Source: Nephrocerus scutellatus
Lineage: Eukaryota > Arthropoda > Insecta > Diptera > Pipunculidae
Length of the DNA stretch: 64,000 nucleotides
Assembly: GCA_947095585.1 (NCBI GenBank)
Contig: OX352763.1
Location: 33,963,462-34,027,461 of the forward strand
Direction of reading: 5' to 3'
Position numbers and translations under genes: made by a program. The notes under the pieces are model-generated. The model was given only the letters and a program-made list of their open reading frames with translations. It was not told the origin of the DNA and searched no databases. This document shows positions 21,835-32,740 of the stretch, piece by piece (the first letter of the stretch is position 1; the number at the start of each line of letters is the position of its first letter).

Positions 21835-22810
21835 TAAAAAAACATTATTACGGAACCCAAAATCAGCCTCGGATACACTGATGAAAGACGACGACCACGG
21901 CAACGAAAACGGCTAAACGATTTAAAAACTTTCTCATGGTACGCTCACTGTATAGAGCTCGAGCTGCACAGCAGCTGGCCGATAACCTGTTTAAATATAA
22001 GGCTGACATAACAGCAATCCAGAAGATGCGGTGGACAGGGAATGGTGTCTTACAAAAATCAAAATATGACATATATTACAGCTGTCATACAAGACATCAT
22101 GTGCTCGGGGTGGGGTTTCTATAGTCAGCAAAAGAATGAAACCCACAGTTATGGGCTCTAAGCAGTAAATTAACGGCTATGCACCCTTCGCGTGTGGGCC
22201 AAATGTAAAAACAAAAGCTTCATACGCGCTCGCGCACCAATAGAGGATTTCCCAGATGATAAAAAAGAAGAATTCTTTGAATCAGTCGAACGGGAACTCC
22301 ATCAGTATGATGTAAAAATCATTCTGGGGGATATGAATCCGAAAATAGGTAGGGACCCAGTATTCAGGTAGTCATTGGCATTGGCACCCATAGCTTACAC
22401 GAGAACACTAATGACAATAGACAACGAGTCATAGCGATGGCAGTTAGCAATAATTTGTTCGTTGCGAGTACAAGGTTTGCGCGTAAAAATATCCACAAAG
22501 CCACCTGGATATCTCCTGATAGAGTTACTCGCAACTAGATAGACCACGTGTTGATAGACCGCCGCCACAACCCGAACCTGATGACGGTACGAACATACCG
22601 AGGTGCTCTTAGCAATGGAGAAATGGGCACGCCTTAAGACTACTGTCATTTGTACTGCTAACTTCATCTTAGGCGGTAGTCTTAGAGATCGGAACGACTG
22701 GTTCGATGGCGAATGTTAGCTAGCGACTGAACGTAAGAAAGTGGCGTACCGAGCAATGATTAAAAAGCGATGCCAGAAGACTGGCGAAGAGGCATCCATT
22801 GCGCTTAGGA
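21835..22810 (+). mobile_element. RTE-B retrotransposon, 5' half with internal deletion
   Basis: Carries the 5' end of the family and the APE endonuclease region: MVRSLYRARAAQQLADNLF, KADITAIQKMRWTGNGVLQ, HHVLGVGFL (~21936-22120), a D-M-N block (~22335), HKATWISPDRVTRN-IDHVLIDRR and LMTVRTYRGA (~22495-22610). At ~22770 it jumps to AMPEDWRRG of the RT domain and ends. It is interrupted by several stops. This copy defines the 5' end of RTE-B near 'ttacggaacccaaaatcagcc'. Confidence 0.8.
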
Positions 22811-23075
22811 GGTAGTGCAACGAAGTGCCAGTTTAAAATAATGTTTAACCGCACACACTTTGAAACTGGGATTGACAAATTAGGTTAAAAATGTTACTAC
22901 AACACGCTGAATGCTGACTTATTTACTAAACGTTTCTGTGATTGTAAATTTGAAAAAAAAATGATAATCTCATATTCATCTAAAAGGATGTGAAAATTCA
23001 ATAAGAAATCTCCATTGAGACACCACAAGGAGCGAATTCGTAAAAATCTTTTCGTCGATCTATTAAATTACTCAC
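22811..23075. other. No gene seen (downstream intron side of candidate exon)
   Basis: AT-rich. If 23076-23199 is an exon, this stretch would be the start of its intron on the minus strand. No following exon could be recognised. Confidence 0.35.
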
Positions 23076-23199
23076 CTCTCAAGTAGACGGCGAACGCTCC
23101 ATAAAAAGCTGGCAACTTTATAAATCCAGCGACCGACATTGCCTCAAGGTTTGTTTGTGACGTCAATTGGATCTGTATGGCACCATAGAAAAGCATCAG
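23076..23199 (-). CDS. Candidate internal exon of a membrane-protein gene
   Basis: A 124-bp block on the minus strand is bounded by a good splice acceptor (pyrimidine-rich tract ending in CAG at 23201-23200) and a strong donor (GTGAGT at 23075-23070). It is open in phase 0 in, phase 1 out, and encodes 41 residues starting LMLFYGAIQIQ and ending KLPAFYGAFAVYLR. The last part faintly resembles the LPLFFGTAIFAFEG membrane segment of SLC36-type amino-acid transporters, also near an exon end. That is a weak resemblance, and no neighbouring exon was found. It could be a host exon, an exon relic, or chance. Confidence 0.35.
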
Positions 23200-23201
23200 C
23201 T

Positions 23202-24699
23202 GGAGACGGGGAAAAGTGCAATGTTAACTTTATAGTGACTGCCTGGATAAGCACCTGTTGACCTCTCTAAAATCTCCCACCAAGTCATCACTATTGGTGT
23301 GGTTGTAGTGGTGTTGGCATACAGCAACGGCTGATCGACGCGCCCCAATGTCCGGGATAATAATCCGTTATACTCTGAATAAATTCTATGAATTCTTTTG
23401 GATGAATGTTGTTAACGGTCTTTCGGGTATAATCAGCGAGCTGCATTCAACACGCTATACCTCAATGTAGTATACAACACCGAACAAAACAAAGCAACCC
23501 ACAAACTTGTACGACTATACTCGTATATAACTAAGCAGATCCATACGCTGTTTTGTCCTTCGTACCGTTACACTCAGAGTGCAACGAAACGAGTTCTGTA
23601 TGTATGTGTGCCAACGTGGTTGTCGTTTTGGATGAAAAAGATTCACTTAAAGCTCAGAGCAGGGTAGCGCAATTATTTTTCACGAGACACTCCTGATGGG
23701 AATCATAATGCTTGCTTAGTTGCACCGCCTGGCCACGCTGTACGCCAAATTAAAGCTGAAAATATGGGAAAACTTAAAATTTCTTATTTAGCTTAAGGGT
23801 AATCAGTGCTGTAAGCTAATTCATAACCTGACCTCAAATGCTTAGATCGTTGAAACGTGACTTGGATAAAGTAAGATTAATATATTTATTCTTCCTCCAT
23901 ATTTTGTTGAAGTTCGTAGCCAAAAACCCATCGATTGGGAACCTCTGAAAGTGAAAAGTTTTGCTTTAGAATTCAGCATACGAGCAAATTACTCGTTACT
24001 CATGGGCGATTACAGGCTTAGACATGCGAACATGTGCAGCACACGCGAAGTATGGAATGCACAAATGAATGTCTTTTTCGTAATTAATTTCGAGTTTTTC
24101 AAGGACGAAATTGCATTACATAGTAATTGCAAAAAAGGAAAAGGCAAAGAAAATATCCAACCGACACAACTTTTGTGGCAAACATTCGTAAAGGATACAA
24201 AGGAAGTTTTTTTTTCTCATTGTAAGACACTTGCGTATATAAGCTCGACTTTATGAAATTTACTTATGTCTTTTGGGTGTTGTGTCAATTAAAATGTTGC
24301 AGCACTGAATGTAGTAATTTTTCCACTATTTCCTTTTATACATACGAGTATATGGTTGTTTATTGAATAAGTACTAGATTTTTACAATAAGTTATCAAAT
24401 CTTAGGAACTATAAAAAATTGCCGTTGTCTGTTTGTTTGTCTGTATGGATATAACGCTTTGTCGCCTCATCCAGCCTAAACTACTATATGTATCGAAGCC
24501 ATATTTACAACATATGATCGTTTGGTGCTTCAATAAGTTTAGGTTTTTTTTTATCACCGTTAGGTAGCACTGGAGTCGAGATATTTACGAAAACTTGTAT
24601 TTATGGTTGGATTTAATTCATAGTTACACCATATGTTCGTTTGGTGCTCCGATGAAAAATTGTGTAATGGTTAGGTGGTAGAAAAAAGATTACGTCATT
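23202..24699. other. No gene recognised; short ~120-bp duplication
   Basis: A 101-codon open frame at 23951-24256 has no recognisable domain. Between 24500 and 24660 the phrase 'catatgttcgtttggtgctcc' (and a variant) occurs twice about 120 bp apart, suggesting a small tandem duplication. Confidence 0.4.
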
Positions 24700-25255
24700 T
24701 TGACGGGTTCGTATTCACACAGTACTCCCTTTAGTTTTTTGGATGCAGCAGAAATTAGAAAGTTTTTTTGTTACCGAAATTACAGAATGAATAATGAAAG
24801 TCGAGAAGAACTCAAATTGCCTATGAATCATTTGCGACAGAAGAGATGGAGAGATCGTCAAAGTCAAGATGCGATAAAGTGCTGGGCACAACAGAATACA
24901 AAATACAAACATCAACAGCGTGCACATGAGGACCCTGAATAAGCTGAAGAACATGGAGCTACCAAGTTCGACTACCAAGATCTATTCAAAGAAATAAAGA
25001 ATCGGAGGAGCAGGCTACAGCCCGTCTCTTTGAAGCTTCTCAACAAAGGCAGCAATCAAGAACCAGACAACAAGTCAAAAAATCTGACGAGCAGGCTGCA
25101 GCACGTCGTCAGCGAGCTGTTGACAAAGTTCAGTAAGCAAGATCAACGCGAAAACCTCAAGAATGTGGAGAGCAGGCTGCAGCACGTCATCAACAATATT
25201 CCATACAAAGGCAACGATTGAGAAATCAAAGATTTCCAGTAGTTCCTACTCATTG
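24700..25255 (+). pseudogene. Basic Gln/Arg-rich repeat protein relic, possibly the N-terminus of a Helitron-type protein
   Basis: An open stretch (HLRQKRWRDRQSQDAIK, QQNTKYKHQQRAHEDPEQ) runs into a stop. After a frameshift it continues as SEEQATARLFEASQQRQQ, SDEQAAARRQRA and GEQAAARHQQ. The repeated E-Q-A-A-A-R unit recurs every 20-25 residues. Such Arg/Gln/Glu-rich repeats precede the helicase part of some arthropod Helitron proteins. No replication-initiator or helicase motif is visible here, so that identity is tentative. Confidence 0.4.
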
Positions 25256-25394
25256 TTATGTTTGGAAGAGTGTCAAACGGGCGCCTTGACTATTAATTAA
25301 AAACACAAAAAGGTTGAATTTTTATTTATATAATTTATTTAGTTGTTAGTTCAGTTTTTTACATTCAATTGCCGCGCTTAGTTATCGTAGCAAT

Positions 25395-25505
25395 GGTCTT
25401 TTATAACATTACTAGAACTAGGTCATATGCATAGTTAATATTTGTTAATAATTGTTGTTTGCTAGCCTGGCGAGCAGCTGGTCCATCACTAATAGCTTAA
25501 CGCCA
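25395..25505 (-). mobile_element. Family D retrotransposon, small RT fragment
   Basis: About 110 bp with MDQLLARLANNN and a YADD-region remnant, matching 11470-11390. It is followed on the plus side by an unrelated non-coding dispersed repeat to ~25860. Confidence 0.5.
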
Positions 25506-25865
25506 GAGGATAGATAATGTTTTTGTTTTTTTTGTTTTAACTCCAACTCGGGAGCAAGCGTAAAAACGCAAAAATGAACGGTCGTGAAAAGACCAACATT
25601 ACGAACCCGAACCAACAAGAAGAAGACGACGAAACCTACATTTTCCACCGCCATCTATCGGGACCAAATTTTGCCGAAAACTTTTTTAGTGTGATTTTGA
25701 GCGAAATCGGTCCATAAATAAGAATAAATAAGGCGCTGGGGTCCGCCACCTGTTGATCCGATCGCTACCAAACTTTCACAGGATTACCCGCTGGGCTAAT
25801 CTGAAGATTGCCTGAAAATAGGGAACATACATACATACAGACATCGAGTTTTATATATTGGAAGA

Positions 25866-26095
25866 TAGAGCATCCTTCCTCACATACGGGCCTTTAGTTT
25901 AACCTCTCGAATGCAAGACAGAATGCTTTTGGCTAAGTACCCAAGTCTCGGATCTATATGTAGGTTTTGGTATATCCAAAGCAGCTTAAATGTTAGACTT
26001 GAATTCCAGAATTTGAAGACTTTTGACAGACTATAATAGGGGTTGTTGGCTTTAAGCGATGTTGCGCGTATTTCTGGATCCCCACTGTTACATAA
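25866..26095 (-). mobile_element. RTE-B retrotransposon, 3' segment
   Basis: Close nucleotide match to 42705-42960 of the large RTE-B copy ('cttcctcacatacggg', 'cacccaagtctcggatc', 'tgacagactata'). This is the region between the YADD box and the 3' terminus. No reading frame is maintained. Confidence 0.65.
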
Positions 26096-26099
26096 AAGT

Positions 26100-26985
26100 T
26101 AATTACAGCACACGTATTGCAGGATCCTTCTGATTGAAGTAAATAATAAAAACAATAGCGCCCTGCAATGGGAAATGATCCACACCACCAGCCGAACAAC
26201 ACATCACACTTGGAATGGAAAATAGCAAAATTAACTCACAAACTCTGAGTGCATTGTTGCTGCAGCAACAGTGTAACATCGTCCCGATGTGATAAACTTT
26301 CGACTGTGAAGGACGCATAGAGATGCGACAACATCCTAGTTGTTGTAAATTTACGGCTGTTAGGAGAGATTGCGTTGGAGATAAACTTATTCCACGTTCA
26401 TGATCCCTCAGCAAAGACCCAGTTTGCATTAATTAACAATTTTCTAAGGGGATTTTATCCCCTTCAACATCGACATCGTTGGTTAAATCCACTCAAGTTT
26501 TATCGCACGCTCCACTGTGGCGGTGTCTTATGTGGTCGTCGTACCCTTGGTAATAATTGATGATAGCTTCTGATTACGAACACCCGGAATCACATGGAGA
26601 TTATAGATCGCATAAGCAGTTTCCGTATAACTATTTAGTTGCTGCTGTTACGCGGGAGTACAGGCGGGCATTGACATTTGACAGCACTTGATGAGCATTG
26701 ATGGAGTGATTTGTTTACAGGATGATTGGGTAAAAGAATGTGGTTGCGCAACAGGATATTTGTTTTTGTATAAGGAAGTTTAGGACAGTAGGTGGTCAAA
26801 TATTTAAGGAATTTATCTTCACAGAAACTATGTATTTCATTTTGGCAGTGAGACGTGTTTTTTCCAAAAGAAATTTAAGCTGAAACACGGATTTTATCCT
26901 ACAAATTCTTGCATGGTGTAGGTATATCGTGTTGTGGTTTCAGTGTATTGGTATCATATCTTGCACAATAGACAGGTCCAATGAT
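26100..26985. other. No gene recognised
   Basis: A 108-codon minus-strand frame (26103-26429) is Cys/Leu/Ile-rich but has no identifiable domain. The rest is AT-rich. Confidence 0.4.
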
Positions 26986-26987
26986 TT

Positions 26988-27300
26988 TGAACTCTAAAGC
27001 GGTGTACATCAAGGTTGCAACCTTATACCATCAGTATTTCTGATAATATACATCAGCGATGTTATTTATACTCTTACGACTTATAACAGCGGTATATAAT
27101 GGACACTGACACATGGACTACGCTAATGACACCTGTTTGTTTTTACGTAGAATGATGCAACTGCATAAAAATGACAGTGTAAATAGACAGTGGAATGCAA
27201 AGAAATGGTGTGACTGAGAACAAATGCAGCCAAGACTTAGGCTAGTCGCATATTGAGAGCAGGACAACGCAGTATAGCGTCGCCGATGTTCTTATGGCAT
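26988..27300 (+). mobile_element. RTE-type RT relic
   Basis: Pieces in two frames match the RTE palm: a VxQGCNLIPSVFLIIYIS block (~27010), HMDYANDTCLF (catalytic YADD altered to YAND, ~27112) and LRTNAAKTKAS-like residues (~27225). The spelling is nearest to the RTE-A type (HLDYADDVCLL). It is heavily decayed. Confidence 0.55.
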
Positions 27301-27879
27301 TCAATGTTGTACTAAATGACGCACATTCACATCTCATGCATTCAGTCTAACATTGTGTCCTCTAAAACTTCGGTTACCCTATGCTCTGCTACACTGTACT
27401 GAAGGAATGACAAATGTATTCGCGAACGGAATTGAAACCTTAAGACACCGCAATGGCAATAACATTTATTAACAATTCCAAACAATATGTAATTTAGAGT
27501 TTTCTTTCAATACTCAACAGGATTCTACATAAAAATTTAAAATTTTTAAATCTGTAGAAATAAAAATGAAATTTTGTGCGGTTGTTATTTAATATTCCAT
27601 GGCGGCAATGTATGATGTTAATATCAGGCACATTTACAACCCTAAGGTTTTTTTTTTAAATTTTCAATGTATATTATTGGCAGGTGAATGAAGGTTTTAG
27701 GTTATAGTAGTCGCCCACGGTGGTAGCAGGAAGGTGGAGGTTCTTTTGTGTGGGTAGCGAAGTACCCGGGATCATCTAGTTCTCTATGTTAACTTCGCGT
27801 GTTCTTGTGTTTGTCTGTCTGTCGTGGAATTTTGCGATCAATTTATAACACACTTTCCAAAACTCGGTAGGTTGAAATT
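27301..27879. other. No gene seen
   Basis: AT-rich DNA. The last 100 bp ('ttctctatgttaacttcgcg', 'tgtctgtctgtc') resembles the edge of a dispersed repeat but was not resolved. Confidence 0.4.
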
Positions 27880-28150
27880 TTTGTTTTTCGACTATTTGAG
27901 GTCCTTTTAATCCACCTTCTAGACGACCTAGAGAGTTAGTCGCGTGTCGCGTTTGGGGTGTGCGATGAATTGTATTTTCGACTTTTTGAGGTCCTTTTTA
28001 GCCACCTTCCGCACGATTGAGAGAGTTTTGTGAGTATCTAATAGCACTTTTTATATTCTGCGTGAGACGCGTGTCGCTCGTATAGAAGTTGGTTTAAAAG
28101 GACCTCAAAAAGTCGAAAAAAAAATATTCAACGCATCACACGTGACAAAT
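27880..28150. repeat. 137-140 bp satellite units arranged as an inverted repeat
   Basis: Two plus-oriented unit starts ('tatttgaggtcctttta', 'ctttttgaggtccttttta') are followed by a minus-oriented one ('taaaaggacctcaaaaag'). The strings at 27971-27992 and 28096-28116 are nearly perfect reverse complements ~100 bp apart. The same unit occurs head-to-tail at 63640-64000 and, split by a mariner, at 18070-19440. Confidence 0.65.
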
Positions 28151-28195
28151 GTCAAAAAAATCACCGTACAACTCGTATTAACAAAATGGCGGCAA

Positions 28196-30240
28196 ATTAA
28201 AATCCGGCGCTCTTGTTGGGACACCCTATATTTTTAAAGAAACAGAGAGAGGCAGGTCGACCGGGATGCTTAGGTGGTGTAGACAAAAAATTGGCGGAAA
28301 AAGAAGAAAGGGCTAGGCAAAGACGATTGGAAGAATAGAAAAGGAATGTAAAACAAAGATAGTTATTGGCTCTTGGATCTACTTCCAATACAAATAACTT
28401 GGAATGTCAAGAAGATTCGAAGGAAGAACAGACTTTAAATTCTGAACTCAGCTCGCCAGACGTTCCCTGCCCCCAAAGAAGTAAAAAAGAGAAAGAATCT
28501 CATAACACAACTTTTCGCAGCGTTAGATCGACGCCAGTTATGCATAAGAGACTCCGTTTACATTTTTCATGCGGTCGTAGAAGCGCTTGGTCTGAGCAGG
28601 GTCGATTTCCCTATTAACAAATCCTCCATTCAGCGAATTCGTACTCAGACGAGAAAATCCAGGGCAGAAGAAATAAAAACTGATTTTCAGAACAATGTAC
28701 CTGACGTAGTCAAAGTACATTGGGATGGAAAAGTATTACCCGGATTGGATGTACAAAGTTCAAAAGAAGAACGTTTGCCAACTATTGCTTCATTTGACGA
28801 TAGAGAACAGCTTCTTGCAGTGCCAAGACTACAGGAGAGTTCTGCTGGAAAACATCAAGCTAGAGCCGTCTCAACTGCTCTCTTTGACTGGAACCTTCAT
28901 AATAAGGTATAGGGTTTTTCAATAAGAGCACTTCAACTTTTTTTTTGAATAAAACACAAACTGTTCGACTTTTGAACTAATTTTTCTTTTATTAACGAAC
29001 TTGAACATATACATTTAAGTATGAATCTCGATTTCTTTTTCATGACCACCGCGTGCACTTTTTACAAAGTCCAATCTTTGAACCAAAAATATGGCCCAAT
29101 GACGCCGCCGGCATGTAATCCGCACCAAACAGTGACTTTTTCGGGATGCAACGGTGCCTCATGAATCACGTGTGGGTTGCTTTCTGCCCAGTAACGCATA
29201 TTTTGCTTGTTGACAAATCCTTCTAGCCAAAAGTGAGCCTCATCGTTAAAATTACAGGACCGTAAAATGGCCGTAATGCTCTTAAAGTAGCGGCAACAGA
29301 ACGATTATTTTGATAAAAAATTTGCACGATTTGCAATCGCTGTTCACATGTATTGCATTCCATGATGAAATGTATAATAATCAGGTTTCCAAATAATAAA
29401 AGAACAATAAAAAATATGGCGTCGTTCGCCGTCCCTATCGGAGAATAGTTGAAGCGCACATGTTGAAACACCCGATACAAATAATGTGCTGCGACACAAC
29501 AGCTTCGAATACTGGCCGTTTCAATTGAGCTTGTGCTGTTTTGGAGCAGACTTTAGAAAGAGAATTTTTGTTTTTAGCTTGTCGTCATCATGTTTATGAA
29601 TTGGTCCTAAAAAGTGTCTTCGAAACCAAGATAAAGCAAATTACTAGTAACCCAGATATTCCGATCTTCAAAAAGTTCAGAGACAATTGGAAAAACATCG
29701 ATTCCAATGACATTGAATTATCTCTTGATTTCGCAAAAGAACATGTTGGCGAGACAAACATTACATCTTTGTTAATGTTTTATAAGATAGAACTGGACAA
29801 AGGTTTTATAAGAAACGATTACCGCGAATCGGTTGAACTATGCATAGTGTTTTTGGGAGAAGATACAGAGAGGAAAGTAAAACTCAGGCCCCCCGGAGCT
29901 ATGCATCAGGTACGATGGATGGCGAGAACGATCTGTCTTCTTGGTTTGCTTCAGTCACAAATCAAAATGATTGCAGAGGACAAAAAGACCCTACAAGATG
30001 TTTGCTTATTTATCGTCACATTGTATGTAAAACCTTGGCTCGAATGCACAGTGGCGACTAAAGCACCTAACCAAGTTTTGTGCTTCTTGAAGGCAATAAT
30101 AGAGTACGAAAAGGTTGACGCAACAGATTCTAAAACTTCTATAAGCAAGTTCAGCACTCACTTGTGGTATTTATGTTAAGAGACAGTCATTCTAACACTT
30201 TTTGATGATGAAGTTGATAACCAAACTAAGATGAAAATGA
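28196..30240 (+). pseudogene. RNase H-fold transposase-like protein, pseudogene interrupted by a DNA transposon
   Basis: Decayed single ORF of an uncharacterised protein family that is widespread in arthropods and cnidarians and looks like a DDE/hAT-type transposase. I recognise the family but not a name. In order: a basic coil (LAEKEERARQRRLEE, ~28285), CPQRSKK, IRDSVYIFHAVVEALG (~28540), NKSSIQRIRTQTRK (~28615), VHWDGKVLPGL with a likely first Asp (~28715), CCDTTASNTG with a second Asp (~29490), LACRHHVYELVLKSVFE (~29575), IVFLGEDTERKV (~29845) and PPGAMHQVRWMARTI (~29890), to HLWYL at ~30165 and beyond. Three or more stops and a frameshift are visible. A 566-bp element sits between codons NKV and QIMCC; deleting it at its TA restores frame. 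Confidence 0.75.
28910..29475 (-). mobile_element. Internally deleted Tc1/mariner-superfamily element with transposase ends
   Basis: Terminal inverted repeats of ~28 bp start TAGGGTTTTTCAA at the left and TCGGGTGTTTCAA (complement) at the right. The insertion is flanked by TA (28908-28909 and 29476-29477). On the minus strand the left part of a transposase survives: ECNTCEQRLQIVQIFYQNNRS, a helix-turn-helix start of the DUF4817 type. Then, after a deletion, NDEAHFWLEGFVNKQNMRYW, HEAPLHPEKVTVWCGL and AGGVIGPYF follow. The first catalytic Asp block (NDEAHF) is kept but the later acidic residues are lost. It is a non-autonomous deletion derivative or relic. Confidence 0.85.
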
Positions 30241-30530
30241 TTGCCAACTAAAACAGGGATAAAAGCTCAGATTTTGTTAGAGGCTCCCAAATTAATGCAA
30301 GACTTTAACGAACTTATTACGACTAAAGAAGAGCAAAAACAATTCTTGATGCGCTGTGTCCAGGAACATATTTGTCATATAAGGGACACACTAATACTTG
30401 TTTTTAAATACAGGTTCAGACACATTCCAAAAACTAAGTGTTCGTATTTTCGTGGAATGTCAAATTCCTTTTGAAAATAATTCAGCCTATAGCCTATATT
30501 TCCGAACTGCTTTTCAGTATAGGGGGCTTT

Positions 30531-30595
30531 TTTTATAATTAGCGTACGCTTCAAGCGATTTGCACCCTTGTAATGCCTAGGCACAGCGTGGGCTT
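30531..30595 (-). repeat. CR1-type element 3' tail
   Basis: Reverse complement of the CR1 3' end at 3965-4030: 'gcccacgctgtgcc', then 'aagggtgcaaatc'. Only ~65 bp remain. Confidence 0.6.
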
Positions 30596-30824
30596 GAAAG
30601 AGTTTGTATATAAGAAGGAATGTTTTTTGGTGGTGGAGTGGAGTTCACATCCGAACACTCACAAACTAGAATATTGTGCGTATAAACCCACGATGGATCT
30701 ACATAATATAGATAACTTCATACATCAACTTGACCGTAATGTGTATACGGCAACCATGTACAACATCGTATTATGTGTATAGGGTGCTAGAAAGCAATTC
30801 GTAAATTTCAGAGTCATCTTTGCC
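30596..30824. other. No gene seen
   Basis: Short spacer without recognisable features. Confidence 0.4.
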
Positions 30825-30955
30825 TCTAAAACCTGGGTCCGTGGTAGCCTCCAAAAAAAATATTTTCTCCAGTTTAAGACGAAGTCATCCAGTTTTGCAT
30901 CTCTTAAAAATTTATTCACGCCATCCTTCAGCCCAGTCTTAATGTAAAATAATAT
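30825..30955 (-). mobile_element. RTE-B retrotransposon, 3'-terminal remnant
   Basis: Diverged match to 42405-42530 of the large RTE-B copy: 'tgggtccgt' near the end, 'gtcatccagttttgc' and 'cgccatccttc' in the same order and spacing. Non-coding. Confidence 0.5.
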
Positions 30956-31034
30956 TCCGATCATAGATGTAGAAAATCGCTTGTAACTTTAAGAATATGA
31001 CAGCACAAAACTGATTAACTGTTGGGAAGGAAAA

Positions 31035-31500
31035 CTTCGCCTGGCACAATGGGAAAGTACCCCGGGGCTAAAGCAATCCAAACAACTGATCAGACCCTTC
31101 TCATATAAGGAAATCCTGTATTTAGATAAAGGCAGTATTAGGAAGCTAGTGAGTTTTCTAACTGGCCATTGTGGCTTAAGGTATCATCCTAACAAAATTG
31201 GTGTGGGCTCTGTGACAGAACGTTGGTTCTGTGCGGAGGATGAGGAGTCATCCGAACACATTCTCTGCTAATGTCGAGCACTTATTTGGTTAAGGAGACG
31301 CATATTCAATAAGGAAATATGCTCGGCAGCGGAGTTGAAAATTTCTGCTACTAAGGACATCCTGTCTTTGATTAGGAAAGTTGTATGTCTCTTTGACTAT
31401 TGATACAATAGATCTTTTAGGTCGCAGTGTCTGTCAGTTGGAATAGGGTCATACAAAAAAAAAATATTACAGCCCGGCTCCAAACGAATTAATTGGGTCA
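31035..31500 (+). mobile_element. Non-LTR retrotransposon, RNase H C-terminal region
   Basis: Encodes LKQSKQLIRPFSYKEILYL, KLVSFLTGHCGLRYH and WFCAEDEESSEHILC-CRAL, then LRRRIF. This is the tail with a Cys/His cluster that follows RNase H in LOA/I-type ORFs; the LOA-1 equivalent is ITGHCLIGKHA and CRSCMDEEEEE. It is 5'-truncated and has one in-frame stop. It belongs to a family not otherwise seen here. Confidence 0.65.
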
Positions 31501-32465
31501 AAGATATCCTTATGTCTCAAAAACTTATAAGTAAGGATAAGATCATAAAATCGACTTCAAGAGACTTTAATTGATTGCAGTTCTACAAAGTACGGCATGA
31601 TCCAGAGTGTCGATTGTAATCGTTTACAAGCGAACACTTCTGACCCACTCTTAGCCACTACTTCAAACGAAATTCATCCTAGCTCTTGACATTCTAATTA
31701 AATTCCAACTTATCTTTCCTTAACGATGCTCACTACTTGTGGATGGTGGTGATTCTCACACTTACACCACTTACGCAATTTCACTCACAGAAATACTATG
31801 CTTTCAACTCACGATGATATAGGTCTTGTTTGTTGGTGTTTTTGGGTATTTATTTATTTAATATTTATTTATGAAATTTGAACATAAGACTGGTCTTTGT
31901 CGCTGATAGGTGAATGTGAGGCAAACACGAAACGATGGAGTAGATACCTCATCCTTATACCAATATATATAAGCTCTTCAATTACTTTGAAAAATCTTAG
32001 CAACCTACAAACCACTTACAAGTACATTGTAAGCATAAAAGTACCCAAATGTTCAGATACATGTATACATAATAATCTCCCATACATACACACTGTAATG
32101 TAGCAAAGGTGCAACAAATAAATTGAGGTGGCGGAATACCAGTATTTGCACAATAATTCCGAACAATTGAATTAAAACAAAGAAGCCACCTATATATAAT
32201 AAACAAATAATTAATCCAATTATGGCTCATTTGTGCAGACACACACACAAACGCATGCACCCTTGCCGCATTATAAAATGGGCGTAGAGATTTTTCAGAA
32301 AGGGGCATATACATATTCAGAAGGAAGAAGAAAATATTTATTTTTTATTTAAAATTGCAATTTATGTTTTAATTTTTATCCAAGGTCAGCTTACATAATA
32401 TATTGTGCTCAACTACGAGTATGTTTTTGGAGTGATTTGTCGTGTATAGTTGTACGTCTATAAAC
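31501..32465. other. No gene seen
   Basis: AT-rich DNA with 'tatttatttatttaa' tracts near 31848. Open frames are short. Confidence 0.5.
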
Positions 32466-32469
32466 GTCG

Positions 32470-32740
32470 ATGCCCCGAAGTATGGGATGCTGATAGTGCT
32501 GTCGTCATTCAGCGAATGAATTATATTAGAAATAGAAGACAAGAGATCATTAATGAATATGAGAAAGAGTGTCGGGGACTAAATGGAGCCCTGTGGAAAG
32601 CCAGCAGTTACGCGGTAAATTTTCGACATGAAACCATACAAAACAGCTTATGGTGACCCTTGGCCAACTAAAAATAAACACCCGGTATGAGAAGCTGACA
32701 GTGCTATAGTCAGTCAGAGAATGAATTGAATTAAAAATAG
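32470..32740 (-). mobile_element. CR1-type RT palm fragment, partly duplicated
   Basis: On the minus strand 32635-32470 reads TAGFPQGSI, SPTLFLIFINDLLSSISN and IIHSLNDDSTIS (catalytic ADD altered to NDD). The adjacent 32740-32655 repeats the last part (SIHSLTDYSTVS). The LOA-1 element begins immediately at 32741. It could be the continuation of the CR1 copy at 35215-36455, split by LOA-1. Confidence 0.6.
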
